Source: Leifsonia xyli
Lineage (GTDB): Bacteria; Actinomycetota; Actinomycetes; Actinomycetales; Microbacteriaceae
Direction of reading: 5' to 3'
DNA length: 64,000 nucleotides
Assembly (NCBI GenBank): GCA_001647635.1
Contig: CP014761.1
Span: 1,860,001 to 1,924,000 of the forward strand
In this document: one piece after another, positions 25,736-36,616 of the stretch
How positions within the stretch are numbered: position 1 is the stretch's first letter
How the letters are laid out: each line of letters begins with the position of its first letter
Notes under the pieces: generated by a model
The model's input: only the letters and a program-made list of their open reading frames with translations
What the model was told of the DNA's origin: nothing
Databases searched by the model: none
Made by a program: the position numbers and the translations under genes

Positions 25736-27222
25736 TCAGGGGGCTGGGGTCAACACGAAGTCGTCCTCTGGCCGGGTGATGCCGGCGATGAAGGCGGACA
25801 GCGAGTCGGAGCGGGAGTCGATGCGCCAGTCGTTCGTGGCGCGTTCGCCCCCACGTAGCTGGTGATCGCCAGGTTGAACCAGCTGAAGCCGATCACGTCC
25901 TGGTTCTCGGGCTTGCCGAGCGCCTGGAAGAAGTCGGTCACCCAGGCCGCCTTGTGACCGCCGATCTCGGATGCCCCGATCTCGGAGAGGATGATGGGCT
26001 TCTTCGTGAGGTCGCGGAGCATGTTCAGCGTGGGGGTGAACGTGTAGTCGAACGTGTACTGCTGACCGTTCGAGTACGGCGGGCGGAGGTAGCCGGAGAC
26101 GCCGACCCAGTCCACGTAGTCGTCGCCCGGGTAGAGCGAGGCCAGGTACTCCGCCGACCGGAGGCTCGGGGACAGCTTGTTGACGATGTTCGGCGACCAG
26201 TCCCAGATCACGAGCTGGTTGGCGCCCTCCTGCTGGAAGATGTCGTGGACGTGACGCCACATCTTCACGTAGTCGCCGGCGTTGTTGCCGTTGACCGTGC
26301 CGCCGTTGCCGTCCGACTCCGACCACGGGTACCAGTTGCCGTTCATCTCGTGGTCGAGACGGATGACGAGCGGGAGACCGGTGGCGACGATGTCCTTCGC
26401 GTACTGATGGAGGTAGCCGTCGAAGTCTCCGCCGATGATTTTGGGCAGGGAGTAGGCGGGCGAGTCGACGACGTTGTTGGCGTCACTGATGGGACGGGAC
26501 TCCCACGTGAGCAGCGGCAGCCGGCCCTGCTGCCAGGAGCGGGTGACCGCGTTGGCCCGGAAGTTCTCATCCCAGCCGCTGAAGTAGCCGACCATGTTGG
26601 GCGAGACGCCGACCTTCTTGCTCGTGGCGTCGAAGGTGGCCCAGTTGAAGGGCGCCTGCTCGGTGTACATGCCGTAGTAGCGCTTGGCGGGGTTCACCAG
26701 GTCGGCACGGGCGGGCGCCGTGATCGGGGCTGCGGAGCTGCCGGAGCTGCCCTTGCTGCCGCCGGTGGCGCCGCTGTGTGCGGCCGAGCCGGTACCCGAG
26801 GCGGATCCCGACGAGCCCTTGGCCTGCTCGGCGGCGAGCTGCGCCTTGACGCTGGCGAGCTGCCCCTCGGCAGCGGCCGCCTGCTGCTGGGCGACGGCCA
26901 GCTGCTTCGCCGCGGCCGCCTGCGCGGCGAGCGAGGCCTTCTGCATCGCGGTGAGCTTGCCCTTCTGCGACGCGATGGTCTCGGTGGCGCGGTCGAGGTT
27001 CTTCTTGAGCTCGACGTTCTGCGCGGCGAACGGCGTGACGGCGGTGGCGGCCTGGTCGACGGCCTTCCGCAGCGGCGCACCGGTCGGCGACACCCACACG
27101 TAGGCGGAGATGCCGACGAGCACGGCCGTCAGGACGATGGCAGCCGCAGCGGTCGCCTGCGAGCGGGATTTGGACTCGGACCACCAGGCGGCGGTCTTGG
27201 AGGGGGCGGTCTGGCTAGACAA
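25736..27222 (-). CDS. Membrane-anchored GH26 endoglycanase-like protein, interrupted by a 1-nt frameshift
   Basis: About 494 residues after correction. A single N-terminal membrane helix (about 24-44) is followed by an Ala/Gln coiled coil (about 50-135), a Gly/Ser linker, and a family 26 catalytic domain. E292 in RLDHEMNGNWYPW is the acid/base and E414 in ILSEIGASE is the nucleophile. GH26 enzymes cleave beta-mannans or mixed beta-glucans. The last 37 residues are out of frame; adding one G to the run at 25848-25852 restores a tail ending near 'PEDDFVLTPAP'. The start is TTG at 27222 with GGAGG nine bases before. It overlaps the glycosyltransferase stop by eight bases, so the two are coupled. 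Confidence 0.82.
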
Positions 27223-28747
27223 GGAAGAGAGCCTCCAGGGTCAGGATCGCGATTCCGATCAGGTACGGGATGGCCGCGTAGGGGTTGAGCTTGCGGCGAC
27301 TGGTCTTCGTGGGCTTGGGCGCCGGAGCGGCGGCGGCCGCCTTCACCTCGGCTCGGGTGGCGAGCTGGGTGCGGGTCGCGAGCGCGGTCGCAGTCGTCAT
27401 CCCGCCGACGGAGTCGGGGAGGACGGGCGCCACGTGGCCGGACGCCGCACCGGCCGTCGCGTGCTGGGCGATCTCCTCCTCGGAGCTGATCTCGCCCGGA
27501 CCGCCGGCGTAGGCACCGGCGCGGGTGCCCCATCCACTGGCGTGCGCCATCCGGAAGAACCCGATCAGGCGGATCGGCATCAGGAAGAAGGTCGACACGA
27601 TGATGAAGACCGGGAGGCGGAAGAAGTCGCTCGGCTTCTCGGAGAGGTGCCGGATCTGGCGGATCGACATGCTGATCACGGACGACGCGACCATCAGGGC
27701 GACGACGGTGAGGATGCCGCCCTCGATCCCGTAGGACTTCAGGAAGCCCTCGTAGAAGTTGTAGCCGCCGCCGGTGATCGACCGGTAGATCCAGCCGCCG
27801 ATCACGCCCGCCAGCATGAACGGCAGGATGATGTCCATCACGAAGAAGAACGCCAGCACCGGGGCGTGGCCGAGCATCCAGGGCAGCATCCGGAGCGTGT
27901 TGTACTGGCTGCCGCGCGCCCAGCGGAGCTGCTGCTTGAACAGCTTCTTCACCTTCAGCGGGGCGTCCGTGTAGACGAGGCTCGTGTGCTGGTAGACGGT
28001 GCGGTAGCCCTCCTTGAGCGTGAGGTTCGTCAGCGTCCGGTCGTCGGAGACCTCGAGGAACACACCGAGGAACTTCTCGGTCATGAACTTGTCCATGACG
28101 CGCATCAGGATCGAGCGGCGGAAGGCGATGGTCCGGCCCGGGAGGCAGCCGATCTGGCCGACGACGCTCTGCGCGGGCATCGAGTACAGCGCGCGGGAGT
28201 TCTCCAGCCAGTCCGCCCAGCGGGTGATCCAGCTGCGGGTCGGCTCCAGGATGCGCTGCTTGGTGGTGACCCCGCCTACCCGCTCGTCGGCGAACGGCTT
28301 GACGAGCTCGGCCAGGGTGCCCTCGGTCCAGATCGTGTCGGAGTCCACCAGCACGGTGATCTCGCCGGTCGACGTCTTCGTCCCGATCATGACCGCGTTG
28401 CGCTTGCCCGGGATGGGCGTGTGCACCCAGCGCACCAGCGGCGCGAACTCCTCGCACACCTCGGCGAGCTCGGGGTTGGGGGCGCCGTTGATGACGACGA
28501 TGATCTCGCCCGGCTTCTGCTCGACCATGCGGCCGAGCACGTCGCGGAACAGGTCGAGCGGTTCGTCGACCACGGGGACGACGACGCTGGTCGTCCCGTG
28601 GAACTCACCGGTGTATGCCCGGTACCGGCGCGACATCAGGACCTTGACGATCCAGATGACCCAGATCAGGGCGGAGTAGATGGCGAAGAGATAGAACTCG
28701 GGATGCCCGCCGAGCATATGGCGGATCTGCAGCAGGAAGATGAACAC
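27215..28747 (-). CDS. Hyaluronan-synthase-like membrane glycosyltransferase (GT2)
   Basis: A 510-residue processive beta-glycosyltransferase. Membrane helices flank a cytosolic GT-A domain with DSD (residues 135-137, UDP/metal), SDDRTLTN (234-241, the catalytic-base region) and QQLRW (272-276, acceptor/UDP gating), in the order of class I hyaluronan and NodC synthases. Three or more helices follow, then a basic cytosolic loop and a last helix. The operon also makes UDP-glucose and UDP-glucuronate, so a uronic-acid polymer is likely, but the linked sugar is unknown. GTG 28747 is chosen because GAGAGG lies seven bases before; GTG 28762 is possible. Confidence 0.86.
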   Translation of the reverse strand: MFIFLLQIRHMLGGHPEFYLFAIYSALIWVIWIVKVLMSRRYRAYTGEFHGTTSVVVPVVDEPLDLFRDVLGRMVEQKPGEIIVVINGAPNPELAEVCEEFAPLVRWVHTPIPGKRNAVMIGTKTSTGEITVLVDSDTIWTEGTLAELVKPFADERVGGVTTKQRILEPTRSWITRWADWLENSRALYSMPAQSVVGQIGCLPGRTIAFRRSILMRVMDKFMTEKFLGVFLEVSDDRTLTNLTLKEGYRTVYQHTSLVYTDAPLKVKKLFKQQLRWARGSQYNTLRMLPWMLGHAPVLAFFFVMDIILPFMLAGVIGGWIYRSITGGGYNFYEGFLKSYGIEGGILTVVALMVASSVISMSIRQIRHLSEKPSDFFRLPVFIIVSTFFLMPIRLIGFFRMAHASGWGTRAGAYAGGPGEISSEEEIAQHATAGAASGHVAPVLPDSVGGMTTATALATRTQLATRAEVKAAAAAPAPKPTKTSRRKLNPYAAIPYLIGIAILTLEALFLV

Positions 28748-29238
28748 GGCGGGACCTCTCACAGTCTGGTTGTCGTGGGGGCGGCATCCGCAGCGCTGGG
28801 GATCTGGTCGAGTTCGGGTGGAGACAGTTCTACGTGGGGGCGGCTGCGACCCGCAAGTGGGGCACATGGCGGACACCACGGCGTGTCGGAGCGTCCCCCG
28901 TCGAGCCGTGTCCGCAGAGGTGCGGACACGTTCAGGAGGGCGCGCAGCCGCCGTTTAGCGAGGGTTTCTCACCACAGAAAGCGCCGATGAGGGGCCGGTT
29001 CGCTCGCTGTGCGCTTGCTGAGATGCGGCTCATCCGGCACGCCCGGGATGCGACGATTCTGTACCCCGCTCGGGGGACCGGATGTGGTCGGACGAAGGTT
29101 ACGAACTTTTACACCGGCGACATATCCCGTTCACACAAGGACGCCGGGAATACCCCGTTCTCCCATGCGTTTACATGGACATAGCTCGGCAATGGAGCCG
29201 CCTCATCTCTACCGATCACGTACCACCGAGGAGACCCT
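28748..29238. other. Long intergenic region between divergent glycosyltransferase and nitroreductase genes
   Basis: About 490 bases without a credible gene. The left part has hairpins at 28872-28886 and 28907-28930. The right part (about 29095-29180) is less GC-rich and contains TTTACA and other A/T-rich hexamers that could be promoter elements, but no complete promoter is convincing. Its length suggests regulated divergent promoters or an untranslated leader for the polysaccharide operon. Confidence 0.5.
28907..28930. repeat. Inverted repeat with nearby copy of the hairpin-family core
   Basis: A perfect 10-base stem (CGTGTCCGCA/TGCGGACACG) with a GAGG loop. Just before it, 28878-28888 is the complement of CGACACGCCGT, the core of the dispersed hairpins at 23148 and 46298. 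The site lies about 160 bases upstream of the glycosyltransferase start. Confidence 0.55.
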
Positions 29239-29829
29239 GTGACCCTGGCCGACACCACGACGCGCGGCGCCGAGACGTCCGCGCCGCTGCTGCCCGCACT
29301 CGCCGAGCGCTGGAGCCCCCGCGCCTTCGACCCCACCGCCGACGTCGAGGAGACCGCGCTGCGGTCGGCGCTCGAGGCGGCCCGCTGGTCGCCGTCCGCC
29401 AACAACTCCCAGCCGTGGCGCTTCATCGTCGCCCGGCGCGGGACCGGCGCCTTCGACACCATCGTTCAGAACCTCGCCGGCTTCAACCAGGTCTGGGCCG
29501 GCTCCGCCGCCGTCCTGGTCGTCGCCCTCGCGGAGACGGTCGACGAGGAGGGCCGCGAGCGCCGCTGGGCCACCTACGATCTGGGCCAGGCGGTCGCGCA
29601 CCTCACCATCCAGGCCCACCACGACGGCCTGCACGCCCACCAGATGGGCGGCTTCGACGGGGCGGCGCTCCGCGATGCCTTCGAGGTCGGCGAGCGCTTC
29701 GAGCCGGTCTCGATCACCGCCCTCGGCGTCCTGGGCGACGCGGACGCGCTGCCGGAGCCGCTCCGCGAGCGTGAGAGCGCGCCTCGCACCCGGCACCCGC
29801 TGGAGCGGATCGTCCGCGTCCACGACTGA
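29239..29829 (+). CDS. Nitroreductase family protein
   Basis: A 196-residue FMN-dependent oxidoreductase. The opening ERWSPRAFDP and the FMN-binding WSPSANNSQPWRFIV (about residues 50-64) are the nitroreductase hallmark, and DLGQAVAHLTIQAHHDGLHAHQMGG (about 114-138) is the second conserved block. Natural substrates are unknown; family members reduce nitro groups, quinones or enones with NAD(P)H. GTG start with GAGGAGA upstream. Single gene, closed by a strong hairpin. Confidence 0.88.
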   Translation: MTLADTTTRGAETSAPLLPALAERWSPRAFDPTADVEETALRSALEAARWSPSANNSQPWRFIVARRGTGAFDTIVQNLAGFNQVWAGSAAVLVVALAETVDEEGRERRWATYDLGQAVAHLTIQAHHDGLHAHQMGGFDGAALRDAFEVGERFEPVSITALGVLGDADALPEPLRERESAPRTRHPLERIVRVHD

Positions 29830-29846
29830 TCCCCAGGGAAATCACA

Positions 29847-29875
29847 AAGGGCGGCCGCATGATGCGGCCGCCCTT
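29847..29875. terminator. Bidirectional hairpin terminator
   Basis: AAGGGCGGCCGC pairs perfectly with GCGGCCGCCCTT around ATGAT. It lies between the convergent nitroreductase and alcohol dehydrogenase genes; for the plus strand a short TTCGTCGT follows. Confidence 0.85.
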
Positions 29876-29892
29876 CGTCGTATCGGGGTGGA

Positions 29893-30957
29893 TCAGGGGC
29901 GCACGAGCGTCTTGATCGCGCGCCGCTCATCCATCGCCGCATACGCCTCGGCGATGTCGGTCAGCGGGACCTCGAGGTCGAACACCTTGCCGGGCTCGAT
30001 CGCGCCGGACCACACATCCTGCAGCAGCTCCTCGACGTAGTTGCGCACGGGCGCGACTCCGCCGTTGACGCCGATGTTGCTCTGGAACAGCGGGCGGACG
30101 GGCAGCTCGGGGCCGCCGTTCGGCACGCCGACGTAGCCGACCATGCCGCCGGGGCGGGCCGAGCGGATGGCCTGGTCCATCGACTCCTTCGTGCCGACGG
30201 CCTCGAGCACGCAGTCCGCACCGATGCCGTCCAGCAGCTCCTTCACCGCGGCCACGCCGGCGTCGCCGCGCTCGGCGACGATGTCGGTCGCGCCGAACTC
30301 GCGCGCGAGCGCCTGCCGGCTCTCGTGACGCGACATGGCGATGATGCGGGAGGCGCCGAGCCGCGCGGAGGCGAGCACCGCGCAGAGCCCGACGGCACCG
30401 TCGCCGACGACGACGACCGTGCTCCCCTCGGTGACACCCGCGGACACGGCGGCGTGGTGGCCGGTGCCCATCACATCCGACAGCGTCAGCAGGCTCGGGA
30501 TGAGCTCGGCGCGCGGGTACTCGGGCGTCGCGACGAGGGAGCCGTCGGCGTGCGGCACGCGGACCCGCTCGCCCTGGCCGCCGTCGGCGAAGCCGCCGAT
30601 GCGGTCCTTCGAGCCCCACCAGCCGCCGTGGAGGCAGGAGGTGCTCACGCCGTTCTTGCAGTTCACGCAGGTCATGTCGCAGTCGTAGAACGGCGCGATG
30701 ACGAAGTCGCCGGGCTTGATGGTGAGGACGTTGGCGCCGACCTCCTCGACCACGCCGACGAACTCGTGGCCGATCCGGTGCGGCTCGTTGGTCGGCGTCA
30801 CGCCGCGGTAGGGCCACAGGTCGCTGCCGCAGACGCAGGCGGCGACCACGCGCACGACGGCGTCGAGGCCGTCGGCGTTCGGACCGGTGTACAGGGTGGG
30901 ATCGGGGACTTCTTCGAGGCGCACATCGCGCTCCCCGTGGATGACAGCAGCACGCAT
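29893..30957 (-). CDS. Zinc-dependent alcohol dehydrogenase family protein
   Basis: A 354-residue medium-chain dehydrogenase. The catalytic-zinc ligands are in ACVCGSDLW (about residue 43) and GHEF (about 64). The structural-zinc cysteines appear in [16 protein letters not shown]. The NAD(P) loop is [14 protein letters not shown] near residue 177. The '[17 protein letters not shown]' and '[15 protein letters not shown]' segments place it with IMP-dehydrogenase-like/aldehyde-alcohol enzymes of broad use. Substrate unknown. Single gene on the minus strand. Confidence 0.88.
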   Translation of the reverse strand: MRAAVIHGERDVRLEEVPDPTLYTGPNADGLDAVVRVVAACVCGSDLWPYRGVTPTNEPHRIGHEFVGVVEEVGANVLTIKPGDFVIAPFYDCDMTCVNCKNGVSTSCLHGGWWGSKDRIGGFADGGQGERVRVPHADGSLVATPEYPRAELIPSLLTLSDVMGTGHHAAVSAGVTEGSTVVVVGDGAVGLCAVLASARLGASRIIAMSRHESRQALAREFGATDIVAERGDAGVAAVKELLDGIGADCVLEAVGTKESMDQAIRSARPGGMVGYVGVPNGGPELPVRPLFQSNIGVNGGVAPVRNYVEELLQDVWSGAIEPGKVFDLEVPLTDIAEAYAAMDERRAIKTLVRP

Positions 30958-30979
30958 GCTCCGAGCCTACGCGCACGAA

Positions 30980-31006
30980 GGGCGCCGCCCGAGCCGGGCG
31001 GCGCCC
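30980..31006 (-). terminator. Terminator of clpB
   Basis: An 11-base perfect GC stem (GGGCGCCGCCC/GGGCGGCGCCC) with a GAGCC loop, 29 bases after the clpB stop and before the alcohol dehydrogenase start. Confidence 0.8.
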
Positions 31007-31034
31007 CTGTGGATGGCGCTCTTCGCGCGGAGCG

Positions 31035-33187
<2,153 letters not shown>

Positions 33188-33218
33188 CTGGTTCCTCTCC
33201 CATTTCTCTGTGGGCAAA

Positions 33219-33239
33219 CTTGAGTCTACTAAGCTCAAC
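33219..33239. promoter_or_regulatory. HAIR box (HspR operator) of clpB
   Basis: CTTGAGT, seven bases, GCTCAAC: an imperfect copy of the HspR-associated inverted repeat CTTGAGT-N7-ACTCAAG. It is 32 bases upstream of clpB and about 60 bases upstream of the divergent membrane protein gene. HspR itself is encoded at 46374-46787. Confidence 0.85.
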
Positions 33240-33298
33240 TTTGGGACGCGAGGGGTTGTTCCCACATTCGCTCACTTTTTCGGCGGTAGCCTGGGCGC

Positions 33299-33649
33299 AT
33301 GGTGGATCCGGCCGACTTGCGCGTCGTCCTGATGGACGGCGCGACGGCGGCGACGCTCGCCCAAGTGCTGCCGCTGCTGCTGCTCACGCTCATGGTGGAG
33401 TTCCGGCGGGTGGAGTTGCATCACCGCGGCAACATCACGCTGACCCGCGTGCTGCTCGGGCTGTTCTTCCTCGCGTTCGGCGTGGTGGAGACGGCGTTCG
33501 TGCTCTCGATCGACGGCACGCTCATCCCGTTCAGCGTCAGCGATCTGCTGGCGGGTCTCGCCATCTTCGGCCTGCTGGCGCTGCTGTTCTTCCTGTCGTT
33601 CCTGGACACCCCGAACCCGCGGAGACCGGGTCATGAAGACAAGCCGTAG
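33299..33649 (+). CDS. Small membrane protein of unknown function
   Basis: A 116-residue protein with three hydrophobic segments (about 14-33, 47-68 and 80-102) and a short polar Pro-rich tail. No family is recognised. The charged '[12 protein letters not shown]' loop between the first two helices is probably cytoplasmic. It is divergent from clpB and shares the intergenic region holding the HAIR box, so heat-shock regulation is possible but unproven. It ends at the first base of a 25-bp-stem hairpin. Confidence 0.62.
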   Translation: MVDPADLRVVLMDGATAATLAQVLPLLLLTLMVEFRRVELHHRGNITLTRVLLGLFFLAFGVVETAFVLSIDGTLIPFSVSDLLAGLAIFGLLALLFFLSFLDTPNPRRPGHEDKP

Positions 33650-33715
33650 CCGCCGAGCACAGGAAAAACGTCGCCGACCTCGTGGATCGACGACGTTTTT
33701 CCTGTGCTCGGCGGC
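33649..33715. terminator. Very long perfect hairpin between convergent genes
   Basis: Arms of 25 bases without mismatch (33649-33673 and 33691-33715) around a 17-base loop. AAAAACG in one arm gives CGTTTTT in the other, so a T-run follows part of the stem in each direction. Convergent genes on both sides suggest a bidirectional terminator, but the stem is far longer than needed. Confidence 0.75.
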
Positions 33716-33718
33716 TCC

Positions 33719-35242
33719 CTAGGGCCGGGCAGCGGGGTCGCGGTCGTCGATGTTCGGCGGCGCGGCGGCGTCGAGGTCGGCGGGGAGCTCGAAGGGGCGG
33801 CGCGAGTAGTACTCGCGGGCCTTGCGGTAGAAGAGCACGATCGGGACGATGCCGACCACGATCAGGCCGAGGCCGAGCACGTTCACGACGATCGCGTCGT
33901 CCTGGAAGTTCTGCACGATCCCGAGCACGAACATGACTCCCATGAAGATCGCGCCGACCGCGGGCCACAGTCCGATGAAGACGAAGTTCCTCATCGACTT
34001 GAGCAGCACCTTTCGGTAGGCGACCACCACCGCGACGCCCGCCAGCGTGTAGTAGAAGGCGATCTGGATGCCGATCGACAGGATGGCGTTCGACATGATG
34101 TCGCCGACGGTGCTGCCGAGCAGGTTGGCGCCGAGGAACAGCACGATGGATACCCCGACGACGATCAGCGTCGCGAACGCCGGGGTGCGCCAGCGGCGGT
34201 GGATGCTGCCGAAGACCTTCGGGATGGTGTGGTCGCGTCCCATCGCGAACAGCGTGCGCGTGACCTGGATGAGGGTGGTCTCGAGGGTGGCGATGGTGGA
34301 CAGCGCGACCGCGATCACCAGGATCTTGCCGCCGATGCCCGGCCACACCGCGTCACCCAGCACCGAGAGCACGTTGGCGCTGTTGTTCTCGATCGTCTTC
34401 GCGGGCAGGATCACCATCGTCGCGATCGTGAACACCTCGAACAGCAGGAAGACGATGATCACGCCGATGATGCCCGCGGAGCCGGCGTTCTTGTGGCCGT
34501 CCTTCGTCTCCTCATTGAGGTTGGCCGCCACATCCCAGCCCCAGAAGTAGAAGGCGGCGATCAGCGCGGCGGAGACGAACACGCCCTGGCCGGTGAGGTG
34601 CTGGAAGCCCAGCCAGTCCCACGAGAAGGAGGGCCCGGCGTGCGCCGAGGTGGCGGCGCGCACGATCATGAGCACCGCGAAGACGATCAGGATGCCGACC
34701 TCGATCACCGACATGATCCACTGCGCGCGGGCGGTGACGTGCACGCCGAACAGCACGCACGCCGCCATCACGAGGAACCAGAGCGCGCCGACGCCGGTGA
34801 TCAGCGGGACGTTGTTCGCCTGCTCGGGCGCGAAGAGCGTGACGGTCATCGCGCCGGCGGGCAGCGCTCCGGCGACCATGAAGATCGTCGCCGAGATGAC
34901 CAGCGCCCAGCCGGACAGGAAGCCGAGGACGGGGTGCAGCGCGCGGGCCACCCAGGAGTACGCGGCGCCCGCGTTGACGTCGAGGCGCCCGAGGTAGAGG
35001 AACGCCCACGCGATCCCGAGCATCGGGATGCCGCACCACAGCAGCGCGGCCGGGGCGCCGAGGGCGGCGGCGCCGACGAGCGTGGCGGTGGTCGCCGCGA
35101 TCGAGTAGGCGGGTGCACTGCCCGCCACGGCCATGACGATGGAGCCGGCGGCGCTGACGCCGTCCGCCTTCAGCGCGTGGTTCTCCTCCGTCGCGTGCTC
35201 GGCGCCGTGCGGGGCGTCCGGCCGGGAACTGGTCTGCGTCAT
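33719..35242 (-). CDS. APC family permease
   Basis: A 507-residue transporter with about 12 membrane helices. A polar 20-residue start leads into helix 1 with GSIVMAVAGSAPAYSI, a divergent form of the family's GxGxxxG loop. The helix 6 region FFWGWDVAANLNEETKDGHKN is typical of the amino acid/glutamate-GABA-like group of the APC superfamily. Substrate unknown. ATG 35242 is supported by GGGAGAG upstream. Single gene on the minus strand; 35243-35456 upstream holds no gene. Confidence 0.85.
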   Translation of the reverse strand: MTQTSSRPDAPHGAEHATEENHALKADGVSAAGSIVMAVAGSAPAYSIAATTATLVGAAALGAPAALLWCGIPMLGIAWAFLYLGRLDVNAGAAYSWVARALHPVLGFLSGWALVISATIFMVAGALPAGAMTVTLFAPEQANNVPLITGVGALWFLVMAACVLFGVHVTARAQWIMSVIEVGILIVFAVLMIVRAATSAHAGPSFSWDWLGFQHLTGQGVFVSAALIAAFYFWGWDVAANLNEETKDGHKNAGSAGIIGVIIVFLLFEVFTIATMVILPAKTIENNSANVLSVLGDAVWPGIGGKILVIAVALSTIATLETTLIQVTRTLFAMGRDHTIPKVFGSIHRRWRTPAFATLIVVGVSIVLFLGANLLGSTVGDIMSNAILSIGIQIAFYYTLAGVAVVVAYRKVLLKSMRNFVFIGLWPAVGAIFMGVMFVLGIVQNFQDDAIVVNVLGLGLIVVGIVPIVLFYRKAREYYSRRPFELPADLDAAAPPNIDDRDPAARP

Positions 35243-35456
35243 GGCTCTCCCTGGGCTGCGTGGGTCGCGGGTGCGGCGGAGCTCGGGCGCACCTCGGTGT
35301 TGCGACAGGGGGACGTTAGCAACATCCGCGGTTCTGGACAAGCATTTTTCGACGGATCCGGTTGCCTAATCGCCGATAGCCCTGCGGAAAACGTTGTGAA
35401 TCCTCTCATCCGCGACGGAAGAAGTCGCCGGGCCACACGTTGAGCGCGCTCGCCGG

Positions 35457-36584
35457 TCACTCCGGCTTGCGCGACGCCGTCACCGTGAACTTCGGGTTGC
35501 GCGCGATCTGGCGGGTGGGTCCGACCGCGCGCTCGAGCGCCGGGCGGTAGCCGAGGTGCGAGTTCCAGACGGTCCACAGCTCGCCGCCCGGGGCGAGGAC
35601 GCGGCCGGCGTCGGCGAACATCCGGTGCGCGATACCCGTGTGCACCGCCCCGCCGATGTGGAACGGCGGGTTGAGCACCACGAGTTCCGCCGAGCCGTCG
35701 GGCTGGGAGGCGAGGCCGTCGTCCCGCACGACCGTCACCCGGTCGGACACGCCGTTGGCGGCGGCGGTGGCGGACGCGGACGCTACGGCGGCGGCGGACT
35801 GGTCGGTCGCGACGACCCGCAGCCCGGGGCGGGAGACGGCGAGCGCGGAAGCCAGCACCCCCGTCCCGCAGCCGAGGTCGATGGCGGTGCGGGCGTCCGG
35901 CATCGCAGCCTCGAGGACGCTCAGGAGGAACCGCGTCCCGATGTCCACGGCCGTCCCCGCGAACGCGGCGCCGTGCGCGCACACCCAGAGGCCGGTCTCC
36001 GGGTCGCGCACCCGCTCCGGCCAGCGGTCCAGCACGGTGGCGGCGGCGGGATGCGGCTCCCGCGCGGTCAGCACGCGCGCCTTCTGCCGCGCGAGCGACG
36101 CCTCCACCGAGCCGAACACCTCGCCGAGGACCCCGTTCATGGCGGTGGTCATGTGCTTCAGCATCCCGCCGGCGTAGACGACGACATCGGCGGGCGCATG
36201 CTCGGCGATCAGGGTCGCGATCTCGGCGAGCGCGTCCAGGCTGCGCGGGAGGCGGAGGAGGACGGTCCGGGCGCCGCGCACGAGCGACTCGTCCAGCCCG
36301 TGGTGCGTGTAGGTCCCCGCAAGCGACAGCGCGGCGGCGTTCGCGTCGACCGCGCGCTCACCGGTCAGCGGATCCTGATGCACGCGGATGTCACGGGCGC
36401 CGCGCGACGCCGCCGCCAGCGTCAGCGCGCCGTACGCGTCGCCGATGACGACCAGCCCGGGCTGCAGGACGGCGTCGCCGGCGATGTCCGCCAGCAGCCG
36501 GTCGGCCGCGTCGGAGGCGAACAGGTTCGGCGCCTCCACATCGGGCCACCGCCGCAGCCGCTCATACTCGAACACGCACTCCAT
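35457..36584 (-). CDS. RlmG/RsmC-like rRNA guanine-N2 methyltransferase
   Basis: A 375-residue two-domain protein. The C-terminal half is a SAM-binding Rossmann fold (DLGCGTGVLASAL, about residues 228-240) with NPPFHIGG (about 295), the catalytic motif of guanine-N2 methyltransferases. The N-terminal half is a degenerate copy of the same fold, as in RsmC and RlmG. The NPPF motif and duplicated fold support 16S or 23S rRNA as the target; which one is not clear. ATG 36584 is where homology-like sequence begins. It follows the APC permease gene by 32 bases. Confidence 0.82.
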   Translation of the reverse strand: MECVFEYERLRRWPDVEAPNLFASDAADRLLADIAGDAVLQPGLVVIGDAYGALTLAAASRGARDIRVHQDPLTGERAVDANAAALSLAGTYTHHGLDESLVRGARTVLLRLPRSLDALAEIATLIAEHAPADVVVYAGGMLKHMTTAMNGVLGEVFGSVEASLARQKARVLTAREPHPAAATVLDRWPERVRDPETGLWVCAHGAAFAGTAVDIGTRFLLSVLEAAMPDARTAIDLGCGTGVLASALAVSRPGLRVVATDQSAAAVASASATAAANGVSDRVTVVRDDGLASQPDGSAELVVLNPPFHIGGAVHTGIAHRMFADAGRVLAPGGELWTVWNSHLGYRPALERAVGPTRQIARNPKFTVTASRKPE

Positions 36585-36616
36585 CCAAGCAGAGCGGCCG
36601 CGGGCGGCGCGCCGGA

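Noticed and set aside
28791-28798. A third CAGCGCTG palindrome upstream of the glycosyltransferase
   Set aside because: The flanking TTTA present at both LacI sites is missing, and an 8-base GC-rich palindrome is expected by chance in DNA of this composition.
33272-33634. A 120-codon minus-strand frame opposite the small membrane protein
   Set aside because: It is Glu/Gln/His-rich and lies wholly opposite a gene with clear membrane helices and a plausible start.
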